The notes under the pieces were generated by a model. That model saw nothing but the letters and a program-made list of their open reading frames with translations. It did not search any database and had not been told where the DNA came from. 11,122 nucleotides of DNA. Source: Planctomycetota bacterium (GTDB lineage: Bacteria > Planctomycetota > UBA1135). This document shows positions 1-6,594 of this stretch, piece after piece. How positions within the stretch are numbered: position 1 is the first letter of the stretch; each line of letters begins with the position of its first letter. The translations under genes and the position numbers were made by a program. The stretch is taken from NCBI GenBank assembly GCA_014382465.1, contig JACNJP010000360.1, positions 1-11,122 on the forward strand, in the 5' to 3' direction.

Positions 1-2406
1 GGGCAGCTCGGAGGCCTGCAGCTTGCCGTCCTTGTTCTCGTCGAACTCCCGCATCCGCTCGGGCAGCTCGGCGGCGGCGGCGGCGGCCGGCGCGGCGGCC
101 TCGGGGGCCGACTCGCCCTCGGCGACCGGCGCGGCGGCCTCCGCCCGCTCGGCCGGCGGCGCCGGGACCGGGATCTCCCACAGGTCGGACCAGCTCTGGC
201 CGCCGTCGGTGGTGGCCCAGACGCCGCCGTCGTCGGTGCCGGCGTAGAGCACGTCCGAGTCGCGCGGGGACTCCGACAGGGCGGTGCCGCTGCCTCTGTC
301 GGTCACGCTGATCTCGGGCGAGATCGCCTTCGGGTCGCGGCCGCGGTTGAGCGAGCGGAACACCTTGTTGCCGGCGCTGTAGTGGATGCGCGAGTTGTGG
401 CTCGACAGCAGGAACGGCGTGTTCCAGTTGAAGCGGTAGCGCTCGCCGCGCGGCGCCCGCGGCCGCGCCGAGCCGCGCTCGCCGGTGCGCAGGTTCATGC
501 TGCCCATGGCGCCGTTCTGGCTCTCCGAGTAGATCTGGTCCGGGTCCTCGGGGTCGACCCGGACGAAGAAGCCGTCGCCGCCGCCGACGTTGAACCAGTC
601 GCTGTTGACCGGGCCGCCGCCGCTGCGGGAGCGGCTCGGGCCGCCCCAGGAGCCGTTGTCCTGCAGGCCGCCGTAGACGCGGTAGTCGTCGCGCGGGCCG
701 ACCTCGACCCGGTAGAACTGGCCGATCGCGACCTGGTTGTGGTGGTCCCAGGTGAGCATGCGGTCGCGCGTCTCGTAGATGCCGCCGTCGTTGCCGAGCA
801 CCATGTGGCGGCCGTCGGCGGGGTCGATCCACAGCGCGTGGTGGTCGACGTGGACGTCGCGGCCGTGGCCGTCGTCGCTGAAGGTGGCGCCGCCGTCGGA
901 GGACTTGTAGAGCGAGGTCCCGAGCACGTAGAGGAAGTTCGCGTCGCTCGGGTCGACCCGCACCTGGCTGTAGTACATCGGCCGCGGGTTGAGCGAGTTG
1001 ATGCGCTTCCAGGTCAGGCCGGCGTCGTCGCTGCGGTAGATGCCGCCGTACTCCTTGCCGTCCGGGCCCTGCTCGTCCTGGGCGTTCTCGCGCTGGCCGC
1101 CGAGGCCGATGTGGAAGGGGCCGGGCTCGGGCGGCGCGTCCTCCTCCTCGGCTGCCGCCTTCTCCGCCTCCGCCTCCGCCTTCTCCGCCTCCGCCTGGCC
1201 CTCCTCGGCCTTGGCCGGGTCGGCCTCGGCGGCGGCCTCGTCCTCCTTCTCCGAGGGCCGGACGGTGAAGGTCAGCTCGACGCTGACGCTCTTGCGCTGC
1301 CGCGAGACCTCGATCTGGACCGTCTCGCCGGCGAGGCGCTTGCGGATCTCGTGGGTCAGGTCGCCCCAGGAATGGACGATGGTGTCCTCGACGGCGACCA
1401 CGATGTCGCCTGTCTTCAGCCCGGCCTCCTCCGCCGGGCCGCCCTCGGTGACCTCGGTGAGGCGGGCGCCGACCTCGACGTCCTCGCCCTGGACGCCCAT
1501 GTAGGCCGCGTTCTCGGGCTCCTGGGTGATGCGCTCGGACTCGACCACGGCGAAGACCACGTTCGGGTCGCCCAGGTACCAGTCCAGGCCGATGCGGCCG
1601 AGCTTGCCGCTCGGCAGGCCTTCGGTGATCTCCTGCCAGGTGGCGCCGCCGTCGGCGGTGCGCCACAAGCCGCCGCCGTCGCCCCACTTCTTGGCCGGAT
1701 CGTTGGTGTCGAAGCCGTCGCGCTGGCGCTCGTAGGCCGCCACCAGCAAGACCTCCGGATCGTCCGGCTTCATGCGCATGTCGATGACGCCGGTCAGCTC
1801 GCCGAGCTCGAGCACCTTGGTCCAGTTCTCGCCGCCGTCGGTGGTCTTGTAGAGGCCGCGCTGCTCGTTCGGCCCGTAGAGCCGGCCGAGGGCGCCGACG
1901 TAGACCACCTCCGGGTCCTCCGGATGGATCAGGATGCGGCCGGTCTGGAAGCTCTGCTTCAGCCCCATGTGCTTCCAGGTCGCCCCGCCGTCGAGCGACT
2001 TGTAGATGCCGTCGCCCCACGACACCGAGTTGCGCGGGTTGTTCTCGCCGGTGCCGACCCACACGATGTCGGGGTTCGACGGCGCCACCGTGACGTCCCC
2101 GAGGGCGACAGTGTCCTCGTGGTCGAATTGGTGCTCCCAGGTGGTCCCGCCGTTGGTGGTCTTCAGCAGGCCGCCGGAGGCGGTGGCGATCCACATCGTG
2201 GTCGAATCGGTCGGGTGCACCGCGATGTCGACGATCCGGCCGCCCATGTTGGCCGGACCCACCGAGCGCCAGTCGAAGCTCTGGACCCAGCTCTCGGGCA
2301 GGGTCCGCTGGGGCTCCTTGGCGGCCGGCGCCTGCGCCGGGAGGGCCGGGAGCAGCAACAGCAGGAAGGCGAGCGGGTGGATTCGCGGGCGCGGGGGGAT
2401 CTTCAT
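1..2406 (-). CDS. Secreted BNR/VPS10-like beta-propeller protein with inserted PDZ domain and EF-hand (partial, 3' end outside window)
   Basis: Reading from ATG at 2406 gives 802 codons with no stop before the left edge. Residues 1-26 form a signal peptide (hydrophobic LAFLLLLLPAL, then AQA), so the protein is exported; this decided the start, because no Shine-Dalgarno is visible and an in-frame GTG lies at 2412. Asp-box (BNR) motifs of the form S/T-x-D/N-x-G-x-T-W recur at about residues 83-90, 137-144, 188-195, 250-257, 459-466, 502-509 and 732-739. The core matches the large bacterial family annotated as VPS10 or glycosyl hydrolase BNR repeat (GPANMGGRI near 50-58, VDHHALWIDP near 520-529, GGLQDNGSWGGPSR near 579-592). 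Interrupting the propeller are a PDZ-like domain (about 300-382) and an Ala/Glu/Lys linker (about 384-428). The visible C-terminus is Ala/Pro-rich, then carries an EF-hand loop (D789, N791, D793, G794, E800). Biochemical function of this family is unknown; sialidase-type activity should not be assumed. Confidence 0.88.
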   Translation of the reverse strand, partial: MKIPPRPRIHPLAFLLLLLPALPAQAPAAKEPQRTLPESWVQSFDWRSVGPANMGGRIVDIAVHPTDSTTMWIATASGGLLKTTNGGTTWEHQFDHEDTVALGDVTVAPSNPDIVWVGTGENNPRNSVSWGDGIYKSLDGGATWKHMGLKQSFQTGRILIHPEDPEVVYVGALGRLYGPNEQRGLYKTTDGGENWTKVLELGELTGVIDMRMKPDDPEVLLVAAYERQRDGFDTNDPAKKWGDGGGLWRTADGGATWQEITEGLPSGKLGRIGLDWYLGDPNVVFAVVESERITQEPENAAYMGVQGEDVEVGARLTEVTEGGPAEEAGLKTGDIVVAVEDTIVHSWGDLTHEIRKRLAGETVQIEVSRQRKSVSVELTFTVRPSEKEDEAAAEADPAKAEEGQAEAEKAEAEAEKAAAEEEDAPPEPGPFHIGLGGQRENAQDEQGPDGKEYGGIYRSDDAGLTWKRINSLNPRPMYYSQVRVDPSDANFLYVLGTSLYKSSDGGATFSDDGHGRDVHVDHHALWIDPADGRHMVLGNDGGIYETRDRMLTWDHHNQVAIGQFYRVEVGPRDDYRVYGGLQDNGSWGGPSRSRSGGGPVNSDWFNVGGGDGFFVRVDPEDPDQIYSESQNGAMGSMNLRTGERGSARPRAPRGERYRFNWNTPFLLSSHNSRIHYSAGNKVFRSLNRGRDPKAISPEISVTDRGSGTALSESPRDSDVLYAGTDDGGVWATTDGGQSWSDLWEIPVPAPPAERAEAAAPVAEGESAPEAAAPAAAAAAELPERMREFDENKDGKLQASELP
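1160..1195 (-). repeat. Short in-frame repeat encoding the Glu/Ala/Lys linker
   Basis: The plus strand shows a 21-nt unit beginning TTCTCCGCCTCCGCC (1160-1180) followed by a 15-nt copy of the same start (1181-1195). On the coding minus strand this gives alternating AEAEKAEAE residues at about 404-416 of the BNR protein. The tract is charged and helix-prone, probably a flexible or coiled spacer between the PDZ domain and the second half of the propeller. Such tracts often vary in length between strains. Confidence 0.6.
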
Positions 2407-2472
2407 GGTCACGGCTGGACGGGAGGAGAGCGGCGGGAGGGGGGCACACGAGCCTGGCGGCCCGAGGGATCG

Positions 2473-2478
2473 ATTCTA
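2473..2478 (-). promoter_or_regulatory. Possible -10 element for the left BNR/VPS10-like gene
   Basis: On the minus strand the hexamer is TAGAAT (5 of 6 matches to TATAAT), in a locally AT-richer patch 67 nt upstream of the ATG at 2406. No convincing -35 box lies 16-18 nt further upstream (TGAGTT is the best), so this is only a candidate. Confidence 0.22.
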
Positions 2479-2574
2479 AACGCAAAGTCCTACGGAACTC
2501 AGCCGCGGGGGATTGGAACTCCTTCTTCGGCAATCCGCCTCTTGTAGAAAAGGGCTTGAAGGCTAGTTGAATCT

Positions 2575-2593
2575 GGTCCTCGTCCCGAGGACC
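2575..2593 (+). promoter_or_regulatory. Hairpin in the asnA leader
   Basis: GGTCCTCG and CGAGGACC form a perfect 8-bp stem with a 3-nt TCC loop, ending 20 nt before the asnA Shine-Dalgarno and followed by a pyrimidine stretch. It lies in the probable 5' untranslated region. It could be an attenuation or mRNA-stability element, or a chance palindrome in GC-rich DNA; no known riboswitch class is recognised here. Confidence 0.3.
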
Positions 2594-2613
2594 TCCCCTT
2601 TCCCCGATCTTTC

Positions 2614-2619
2614 AGAGGA
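2614..2619 (+). promoter_or_regulatory. Ribosome binding site that fixes the asnA start
   Basis: AGAGGA lies 4 nt before the ATG at 2624. It favours this ATG over an in-frame TTG at 2567, which would add 19 residues with no family resemblance and no Shine-Dalgarno. Confidence 0.7.
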
Positions 2620-2623
2620 ACAA

Positions 2624-3757
2624 ATGACCGTGTCCGACAAAGTCGCCGACCTCGCAGGTCCCGGCATCAGCACCTACGAGGAGGTCGCCAAGATCCTCCC
2701 CACCGACTACGACCCCCTGCTCAGCCCGCGCCAGACCATGGAGGCGCTGTATGAAGCGAAACGCTCCATCGAGGACGGCCTGTGCCGGGAGCTGAACCTG
2801 ATCATGGTCCAGGTCCCGCTGATCGTCAGCCGAGAGAGCGGCGTCAACGACATGCTCGACCGCGACGGCTCGCGGACTCCGGTGGAGTTCCCGGCCGGCC
2901 TCGGCATCGATCCGCGGATCAACGCCCAGCTCGTGCAGGCGGCCACCAAGTGGAAGCGGATGGCGCTCAAGACCTTCGACTGCCAGCCGGGGCAGGGCAT
3001 CAACACCGACATGCGAGCGGTGCGCAAGGACTACTTCCTCGACCACGACCACAGCTCGTACGTCGACCAGTGGGACTGGGAGCGGGTCATCACCGCGGCC
3101 GACCGCAACCTCGACTACCTGACGGGGACGGTGAAGAGCATCTGGAAGGTCTTCAAGGAGACCGAGCAGATGCTGCTCGACAAGTTCCCCAGGCTGCGCG
3201 GCACCCAGGTGCCCGAGCTGCCCGACGAGCTGGTCTTCCTGCACGCCGAGGAGATCCTCGAGCGCTACCCCGACCTGCCGCGCAAGCAGCGCGAGACGGC
3301 GATCCTGCAGGACCACCCGGCGGTCTTCATCTACGGCATCGGCTGGCCGCTGGCCGACGGCTACCCGCACGAGATGCGCGCCGCCGACTACGACGACTGG
3401 ATCACGCCCGGCACCTCGGCCGCCGGCAAGCCGGTCCACGGCCTGAACGGCGACATCCTGGTCTGGAACACGATCACCAAGCGCCGCCACGAGCTGAGCT
3501 CGATGGGCGTCCGGGTCACCAAGCAGACCCTGGTCCAGCAGATGGAGATGGCGGGCTTGCAGGAGGACCTGAAGCTGCCCTACCACCAGGCGATCCTGAA
3601 CGACCAGATCCCGCTCAGCATCGGCGGCGGCATCGGCCAGTCGCGGGTGATGATGCTGCTCTTGCAGAAGGCCCACCTCGGCGAGGTCAGCGTCACGATC
3701 TGGCCCGACCAGCTCAAGCGGATCTGCGCCGAGCGCAACATCCACGTGCTCGAATAG
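2624..3757 (+). CDS. asnA: Aspartate--ammonia ligase (ammonia-dependent asparagine synthetase AsnA)
   Basis: This cytosolic enzyme makes asparagine from aspartate, ammonia and ATP, releasing AMP and pyrophosphate; its fold resembles class II aminoacyl-tRNA synthetases. The 377-residue product shows the family blocks KWKR (109-112), YVDQWDWERV (146-155), ADYDDW (254-259), LNGDILVWN (274-282), ELSSMGVRV (290-298) and IGGGIGQSR (333-341). Aligned by eye to E. coli AsnA as I remember it, the ligand-binding residues are kept: D76 (Asp46), K111 (Lys77), R134 (Arg100), Q149 and D151 (Gln116, Asp118), D257 (Asp219), D277 (Asp235), S292/S293 (Ser250/251) and R341 (Arg299). Ser72 of E. coli is replaced by Ala (A106). 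It is about 45 residues longer than the 330-residue E. coli enzyme, mainly an N-terminal extension of roughly 30 residues. It is transcribed alone, divergent from the BNR gene and followed by a hairpin. Confidence 0.95.
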   Translation: MTVSDKVADLAGPGISTYEEVAKILPTDYDPLLSPRQTMEALYEAKRSIEDGLCRELNLIMVQVPLIVSRESGVNDMLDRDGSRTPVEFPAGLGIDPRINAQLVQAATKWKRMALKTFDCQPGQGINTDMRAVRKDYFLDHDHSSYVDQWDWERVITAADRNLDYLTGTVKSIWKVFKETEQMLLDKFPRLRGTQVPELPDELVFLHAEEILERYPDLPRKQRETAILQDHPAVFIYGIGWPLADGYPHEMRAADYDDWITPGTSAAGKPVHGLNGDILVWNTITKRRHELSSMGVRVTKQTLVQQMEMAGLQEDLKLPYHQAILNDQIPLSIGGGIGQSRVMMLLLQKAHLGEVSVTIWPDQLKRICAERNIHVLE

Positions 3758-3776
3758 GCTTCCTTCCCTTTGCGGC

Positions 3777-3807
3777 AGGGGCGGCTCCGGACTCCGGAGC
3801 CGCCCCT
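3777..3807 (+). terminator. Strong hairpin after asnA, probable transcription terminator
   Basis: A perfect 14-bp GC-rich stem (left arm 3777-3790, right arm 3794-3807, loop ACT) begins 20 nt after the asnA stop codon. The position fits a terminator, but there is no T tract after it; the next bases are CGGCGTTCC. It may work without a U tract, pair with Rho, or only protect the 3' end of the mRNA. Because it is nearly symmetric it would fold in either direction. Confidence 0.55.
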
Positions 3808-3948
3808 CGGCGTTCCGGGCGGCGCCGGCGCCGAAACGGCGGCCGCCGGGGCCGGTTCAGGCGGATTCGGCGAACCCGGCCGCGTCTCGCGGGGCGAGGA
3901 ACCGAACCTGGACGGCCGAGCACTCGTTCTCCGGGCAGTCCACCTGCC

Positions 3949-3953
3949 AGGAG
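3949..3953 (+). promoter_or_regulatory. Ribosome binding site deciding between two ATGs
   Basis: AGGAG is 7 nt upstream of the ATG at 3961 but only 1 nt upstream of the in-frame ATG at 3955. The spacing supports 3961 as the start of the toroid-domain gene. Confidence 0.65.
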
Positions 3954-3960
3954 AATGGAA

Positions 3961-5532
3961 ATGGCCCTCGAAGCGAGAACCCACCCCGACTTGGAACCCC
4001 ACCGCCCGTGGGAGCACGACAAGAGCTTCGACGAGGTGCTCGCCGACACCATGAAGCAGGCGCCCTACCTGCTGGTGTCGCTGGCGATCCACGGCCTCGG
4101 GGCCCTGCTGCTCGCCGGCCTCGCCTTCCTGCGTCCGGAGGAGGCCGACGCCCCGGTGATCTCGGTCAGGGCGCAGGAGGTGCCGCCCATCGTCGAGGAG
4201 ATCAAGCCGGAGGAGCTGGTCGACGTGGTGCCGGAGCTCCTCGATCCGGTGCTCCAGGACGTCAACATCGAGGAGGATGTGCTGGAGCAGCCCGAGGACC
4301 AGGGGGATCCGGACTTCACCCAGGAGAGCCCGATCGACATCGACGCCTTCCAGAACCCGATCGGACTCGGGCCGGGCGGCGGCGGCGACCTGGGTGTGCG
4401 GGGCAAGCGCGGCGGGCCGAAGGGCCGCGGCAACGCCAGCGAGAAGTCGGTCATGGCGGCGCTGCGCTGGCTGCGAGACCACCAGGCGCCCGAGGGCTAC
4501 TGGGACAGCGACGAGTTCATGTACTACGACAAGCGGCCGGAGCGGCCGGAGAGCGACGGCCCCGGCAGCCCGGTGAACGACGTCGGCGACACCGGCCTGG
4601 CGCTGCTGGCCTTCCTGGGCCATGGCGACACCCTCAGCAGCGGCGAGTTCTCGGACCAGGTGATCCGCGGCGTCAACTGGCTGCGCGCCTCCCAGCTCGA
4701 CAACGGTCTGTTCGGCGAGGAGGTCGGCAACCCGACGCTCTACAACCACTCGATCGCCACGATGGCCATGGGCGAGGCCTACCTGTTCGGGCGCTCGCCG
4801 ATCCTGCGGCCGTCGCTGCTGAAGGCGGTCCGGACCATCATCCGGGCCCGCAACGAGTACGGCGTGTGGCGCTACAGCCTGACCCCCAACGGCGACAACG
4901 ACACCTCGATCACCGGCTGGATGGTGTTCGCCCTGGAGACCGCGAGGGATGCCGGAATTGCCATCGACGACGCTGCCTTCCGCGAGTCGGAGACCTGGTT
5001 CGACACCATGACCGACTCCCTGGGCCGCTGCGGCTACAACCTCGACGCCGGGCCGGGGAGCCGCCCGTCGCGGCCGCGAGGGGATTACGCCGAGCGCTTC
5101 CCGGCCGACAGGTCCGAGGCCCTGACCGCCGTGTCGCTGCTGTGCCGGATCTTCATGACCGACACCTCGGAGGTCAAGCGGTGGAAGGACCACCCCAAGT
5201 ACGAGGTCCTCAAGAAGCACGCCGACCTGCTGGCGGAGAACCCGCCGGTGTGGGACGCCGAGGGCGGGAGCTGCGACTTCTACTACTGGTACTACGGCAC
5301 CTTCGCCATGAACCAGTGGGGCGGCGAGCACTGGAAGCAGTGGCGCAAGTCGATCGAGCAGGCCTTGCTGCCCCACCAGCGCATGGAGGACCCCGAGGAC
5401 AATTTCTACGGCTCCTGGGATCCGGTCGGCCCGTGGGGCGAGGACGGCGGCCGCGTCTACTCCACCGCCGTCGGCGCCCTGATCCTCGAGGTCTACTACC
5501 GCTACGGCCACGTCCTCGGCTCGCGAGGATAG
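3961..5532 (+). CDS. Membrane-anchored prenyltransferase/squalene-cyclase-like alpha/alpha-toroid protein
   Basis: The 523-residue product has a short cytoplasmic N-terminus, one transmembrane helix (about 35-57, PYLLVSLAIHGLGALLLAGLAFL), an acidic Pro/Glu-rich periplasmic linker (about 59-135), a Gly/Arg/Lys segment (about 136-158) and a C-terminal domain of repeated helix pairs. Toroid-type repeat segments include ASEKSVMAALRWLRDHQ (159-175), NDVGDTGLALLAFLG (206-220), YNHSIATMAMGEAYL (261-275), NDTSITGWMVFAL (313-325) and YSTAVGALILEVYY (500-513). This matches proteins annotated as prenyltransferase/squalene oxidase repeat-containing, common in Planctomycetota. I do not see the DxDD acid motif of squalene-hopene cyclases or DDxxD prenyl-diphosphate motifs, so terpene cyclisation is doubtful; a periplasmic binding or structural role is equally possible. 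The TM-plus-acidic-linker layout recalls TonB-like proteins, but no TonB C-terminal domain is present. It stands alone between two hairpins. Confidence 0.85.
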   Translation: MALEARTHPDLEPHRPWEHDKSFDEVLADTMKQAPYLLVSLAIHGLGALLLAGLAFLRPEEADAPVISVRAQEVPPIVEEIKPEELVDVVPELLDPVLQDVNIEEDVLEQPEDQGDPDFTQESPIDIDAFQNPIGLGPGGGGDLGVRGKRGGPKGRGNASEKSVMAALRWLRDHQAPEGYWDSDEFMYYDKRPERPESDGPGSPVNDVGDTGLALLAFLGHGDTLSSGEFSDQVIRGVNWLRASQLDNGLFGEEVGNPTLYNHSIATMAMGEAYLFGRSPILRPSLLKAVRTIIRARNEYGVWRYSLTPNGDNDTSITGWMVFALETARDAGIAIDDAAFRESETWFDTMTDSLGRCGYNLDAGPGSRPSRPRGDYAERFPADRSEALTAVSLLCRIFMTDTSEVKRWKDHPKYEVLKKHADLLAENPPVWDAEGGSCDFYYWYYGTFAMNQWGGEHWKQWRKSIEQALLPHQRMEDPEDNFYGSWDPVGPWGEDGGRVYSTAVGALILEVYYRYGHVLGSRG

Positions 5533-5535
5533 GAA

Positions 5536-5629
5536 GGTGTCAGGCTCGCACGAAGGGTTTTGACTCGCCGCCCTGTCGCGCCCCGAGTTCGACGGCGAAT
5601 CAAAAAACTCTTCGTCCGAGCCTGACACC
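5536..5629. repeat. 94-nt imperfect inverted repeat (REP/MITE-like hairpin)
   Basis: The left arm starts GGTGTCAGGCTCG (5536-5548) and the right arm ends CGAGCCTGACACC (5617-5629), giving 13 perfect pairs. Complementarity continues inward to 5570/5593 with two mismatches (5549/5616, 5564/5599), one G-U pair and a 2-nt A bulge (5602-5603), then a 22-nt loop. The arms contain T and A runs unusual for the surrounding DNA. The element begins 3 nt after the toroid-gene stop. Its shape (long imperfect palindrome with GTGTCAGG/CCTGACAC tips between genes) resembles dispersed REP or MITE elements mobilised by IS200/IS605-like (RAYT) transposases. It could also end transcription. Whether it is repeated in the genome cannot be seen here. 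Confidence 0.7.
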
Positions 5630-5705
5630 GGGGGGCGGCTTCGCTATTCCATTACGGGTGCCTTCGCCCCCTCCGCACCCGCAGCATGGCTTCTGCCGGA
5701 GAGCG

Positions 5706-6506
5706 ATGGGGTGCGGCTTCGAACTCCTGCTGGTCGGAGCCTCGCGGGAGGCGCTGGCGCCGGCGGCCGAGGCGGCGCTGGACGAGGTGTCCCGGATCGA
5801 AGCGCTGCTGTCGCGGCACGACCCGCGGAGCGAGGTCTCGCGCCTCAACCGGCACGCCGGAAAGCGCATGGTGAAGGTCGATCCAGAGGTCCTGCAGCTC
5901 CTGATCGACTGCGGCCAGGTCGGGCTGCGGACCGCCGGCCACTTCGACCTGACGGCGCCCGGCCGCCGCGGCCACGACCGCCCCGCGGACGGCCTCGGCT
6001 CGATCCTGGTCGACCCCGAGCGCTGCCTGATGCGCTTCTCGCGGCCGGACCTGTGCCTGGACTTCGGCGGCATCGGCAAGGGCTACGCCCTCGACCGGGC
6101 GGCGGCGGCGCTGCGCGACCGCGGCGTCCACCAGGGCCTGCTGCAGGCCGGCAAGGACCTCGCCCTGGCTCTCGACAGCGGCTGGCGGGTCGGGCTGTGG
6201 CCTCCCGGGGCCGGCGCCGGCGCCGAAGCCATCACCCACGTGCCGCTCGGCCGCCGCGCCCTGTCGAACACCGCCACGGTCGACGAGAACGGCGAGTCCA
6301 GCATCGTCCGGCCTGCCGACGGCCACACCGTCACCGACCCGGCCGCCTGCGCCGTGATCGCCCGCTCCGCCGCCGAGGCCGAGGCCATGTCCACCGCCTT
6401 CCTGGCGATGGGACGGCGCCAGGCCGGCCGCTTCTGCACCTCCGGCCAGGGAGCCGACCTGCAGGTGGCCTGGTTCGAGGACGACCTGAGCTGGCTGCGG
6501 CGCTGA
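5706..6506 (+). CDS. Divergent ApbE-like FAD:protein FMN transferase
   Basis: ApbE proteins transfer FMN from FAD to Thr/Ser of target proteins (for example NqrC or RnfG) and need Mg2+. The 266-residue product shows the family plan: MGCGFELLLVG at the start, LSRHDPRSEVSRLNRHAG (35-52), TAGHFDLTAPG (76-86), LDFGGIGKGYALDRAAAAL (118-136) and the C-terminal AEAMSTAFLAMG (225-236). Several catalytic positions deviate: the usual GGD motif is AGKD (148-151), the usual HIIDPxTG block reads SIVRPADGHTV (199-209), and the Mg2+-binding Asp of the DAxxT motif appears as Glu (E225). Activity may be altered or lost. I chose ATG 5706, preceded by GGAGAG with 4-5 nt spacing; GTG 5658 would add 16 residues but has no Shine-Dalgarno. 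No lipoprotein or signal peptide is evident from this start, unlike many exported ApbEs. It is 88 nt upstream of the glycyl radical activase and on the same strand, so co-transcription is possible. Confidence 0.75.
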   Translation: MGCGFELLLVGASREALAPAAEAALDEVSRIEALLSRHDPRSEVSRLNRHAGKRMVKVDPEVLQLLIDCGQVGLRTAGHFDLTAPGRRGHDRPADGLGSILVDPERCLMRFSRPDLCLDFGGIGKGYALDRAAAALRDRGVHQGLLQAGKDLALALDSGWRVGLWPPGAGAGAEAITHVPLGRRALSNTATVDENGESSIVRPADGHTVTDPAACAVIARSAAEAEAMSTAFLAMGRRQAGRFCTSGQGADLQVAWFEDDLSWLRR

Positions 6507-6594
6507 GGATCCGATTCCCGCCCCGCGGGCCATGGCCGCCGCCGGAGCCAGGGATTAGAGGAGATGGCCCTCGCCCCGCCTCCCCCACCCCACC

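Noticed and set aside
382..2547. Long open frame on the plus strand (about 720 codons)
   Set aside because: It is antisense to the BNR/VPS10-like gene, its composition is Val/Ala/Arg/Leu-rich with no family motif, and the minus frame shows a signal peptide, Asp boxes, PDZ and EF-hand. It is a GC-bias shadow.
2567..2623. TTG start adding 19 residues to AsnA
   Set aside because: No Shine-Dalgarno, no family similarity in the extension, and it would run through the leader hairpin; the ATG at 2624 has AGAGGA at good spacing.
3821..3832. Perfect palindrome GGCGCCGGCGCC as a possible operator
   Set aside because: Such GC-only palindromes are expected by chance at this base composition and nothing links it to a regulator.
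3580..5628. Long open frame on the minus strand under the toroid-domain gene
   Set aside because: Antisense shadow of a gene with a clear transmembrane helix, toroid repeats and ribosome binding site; its start would lie inside the inverted repeat.
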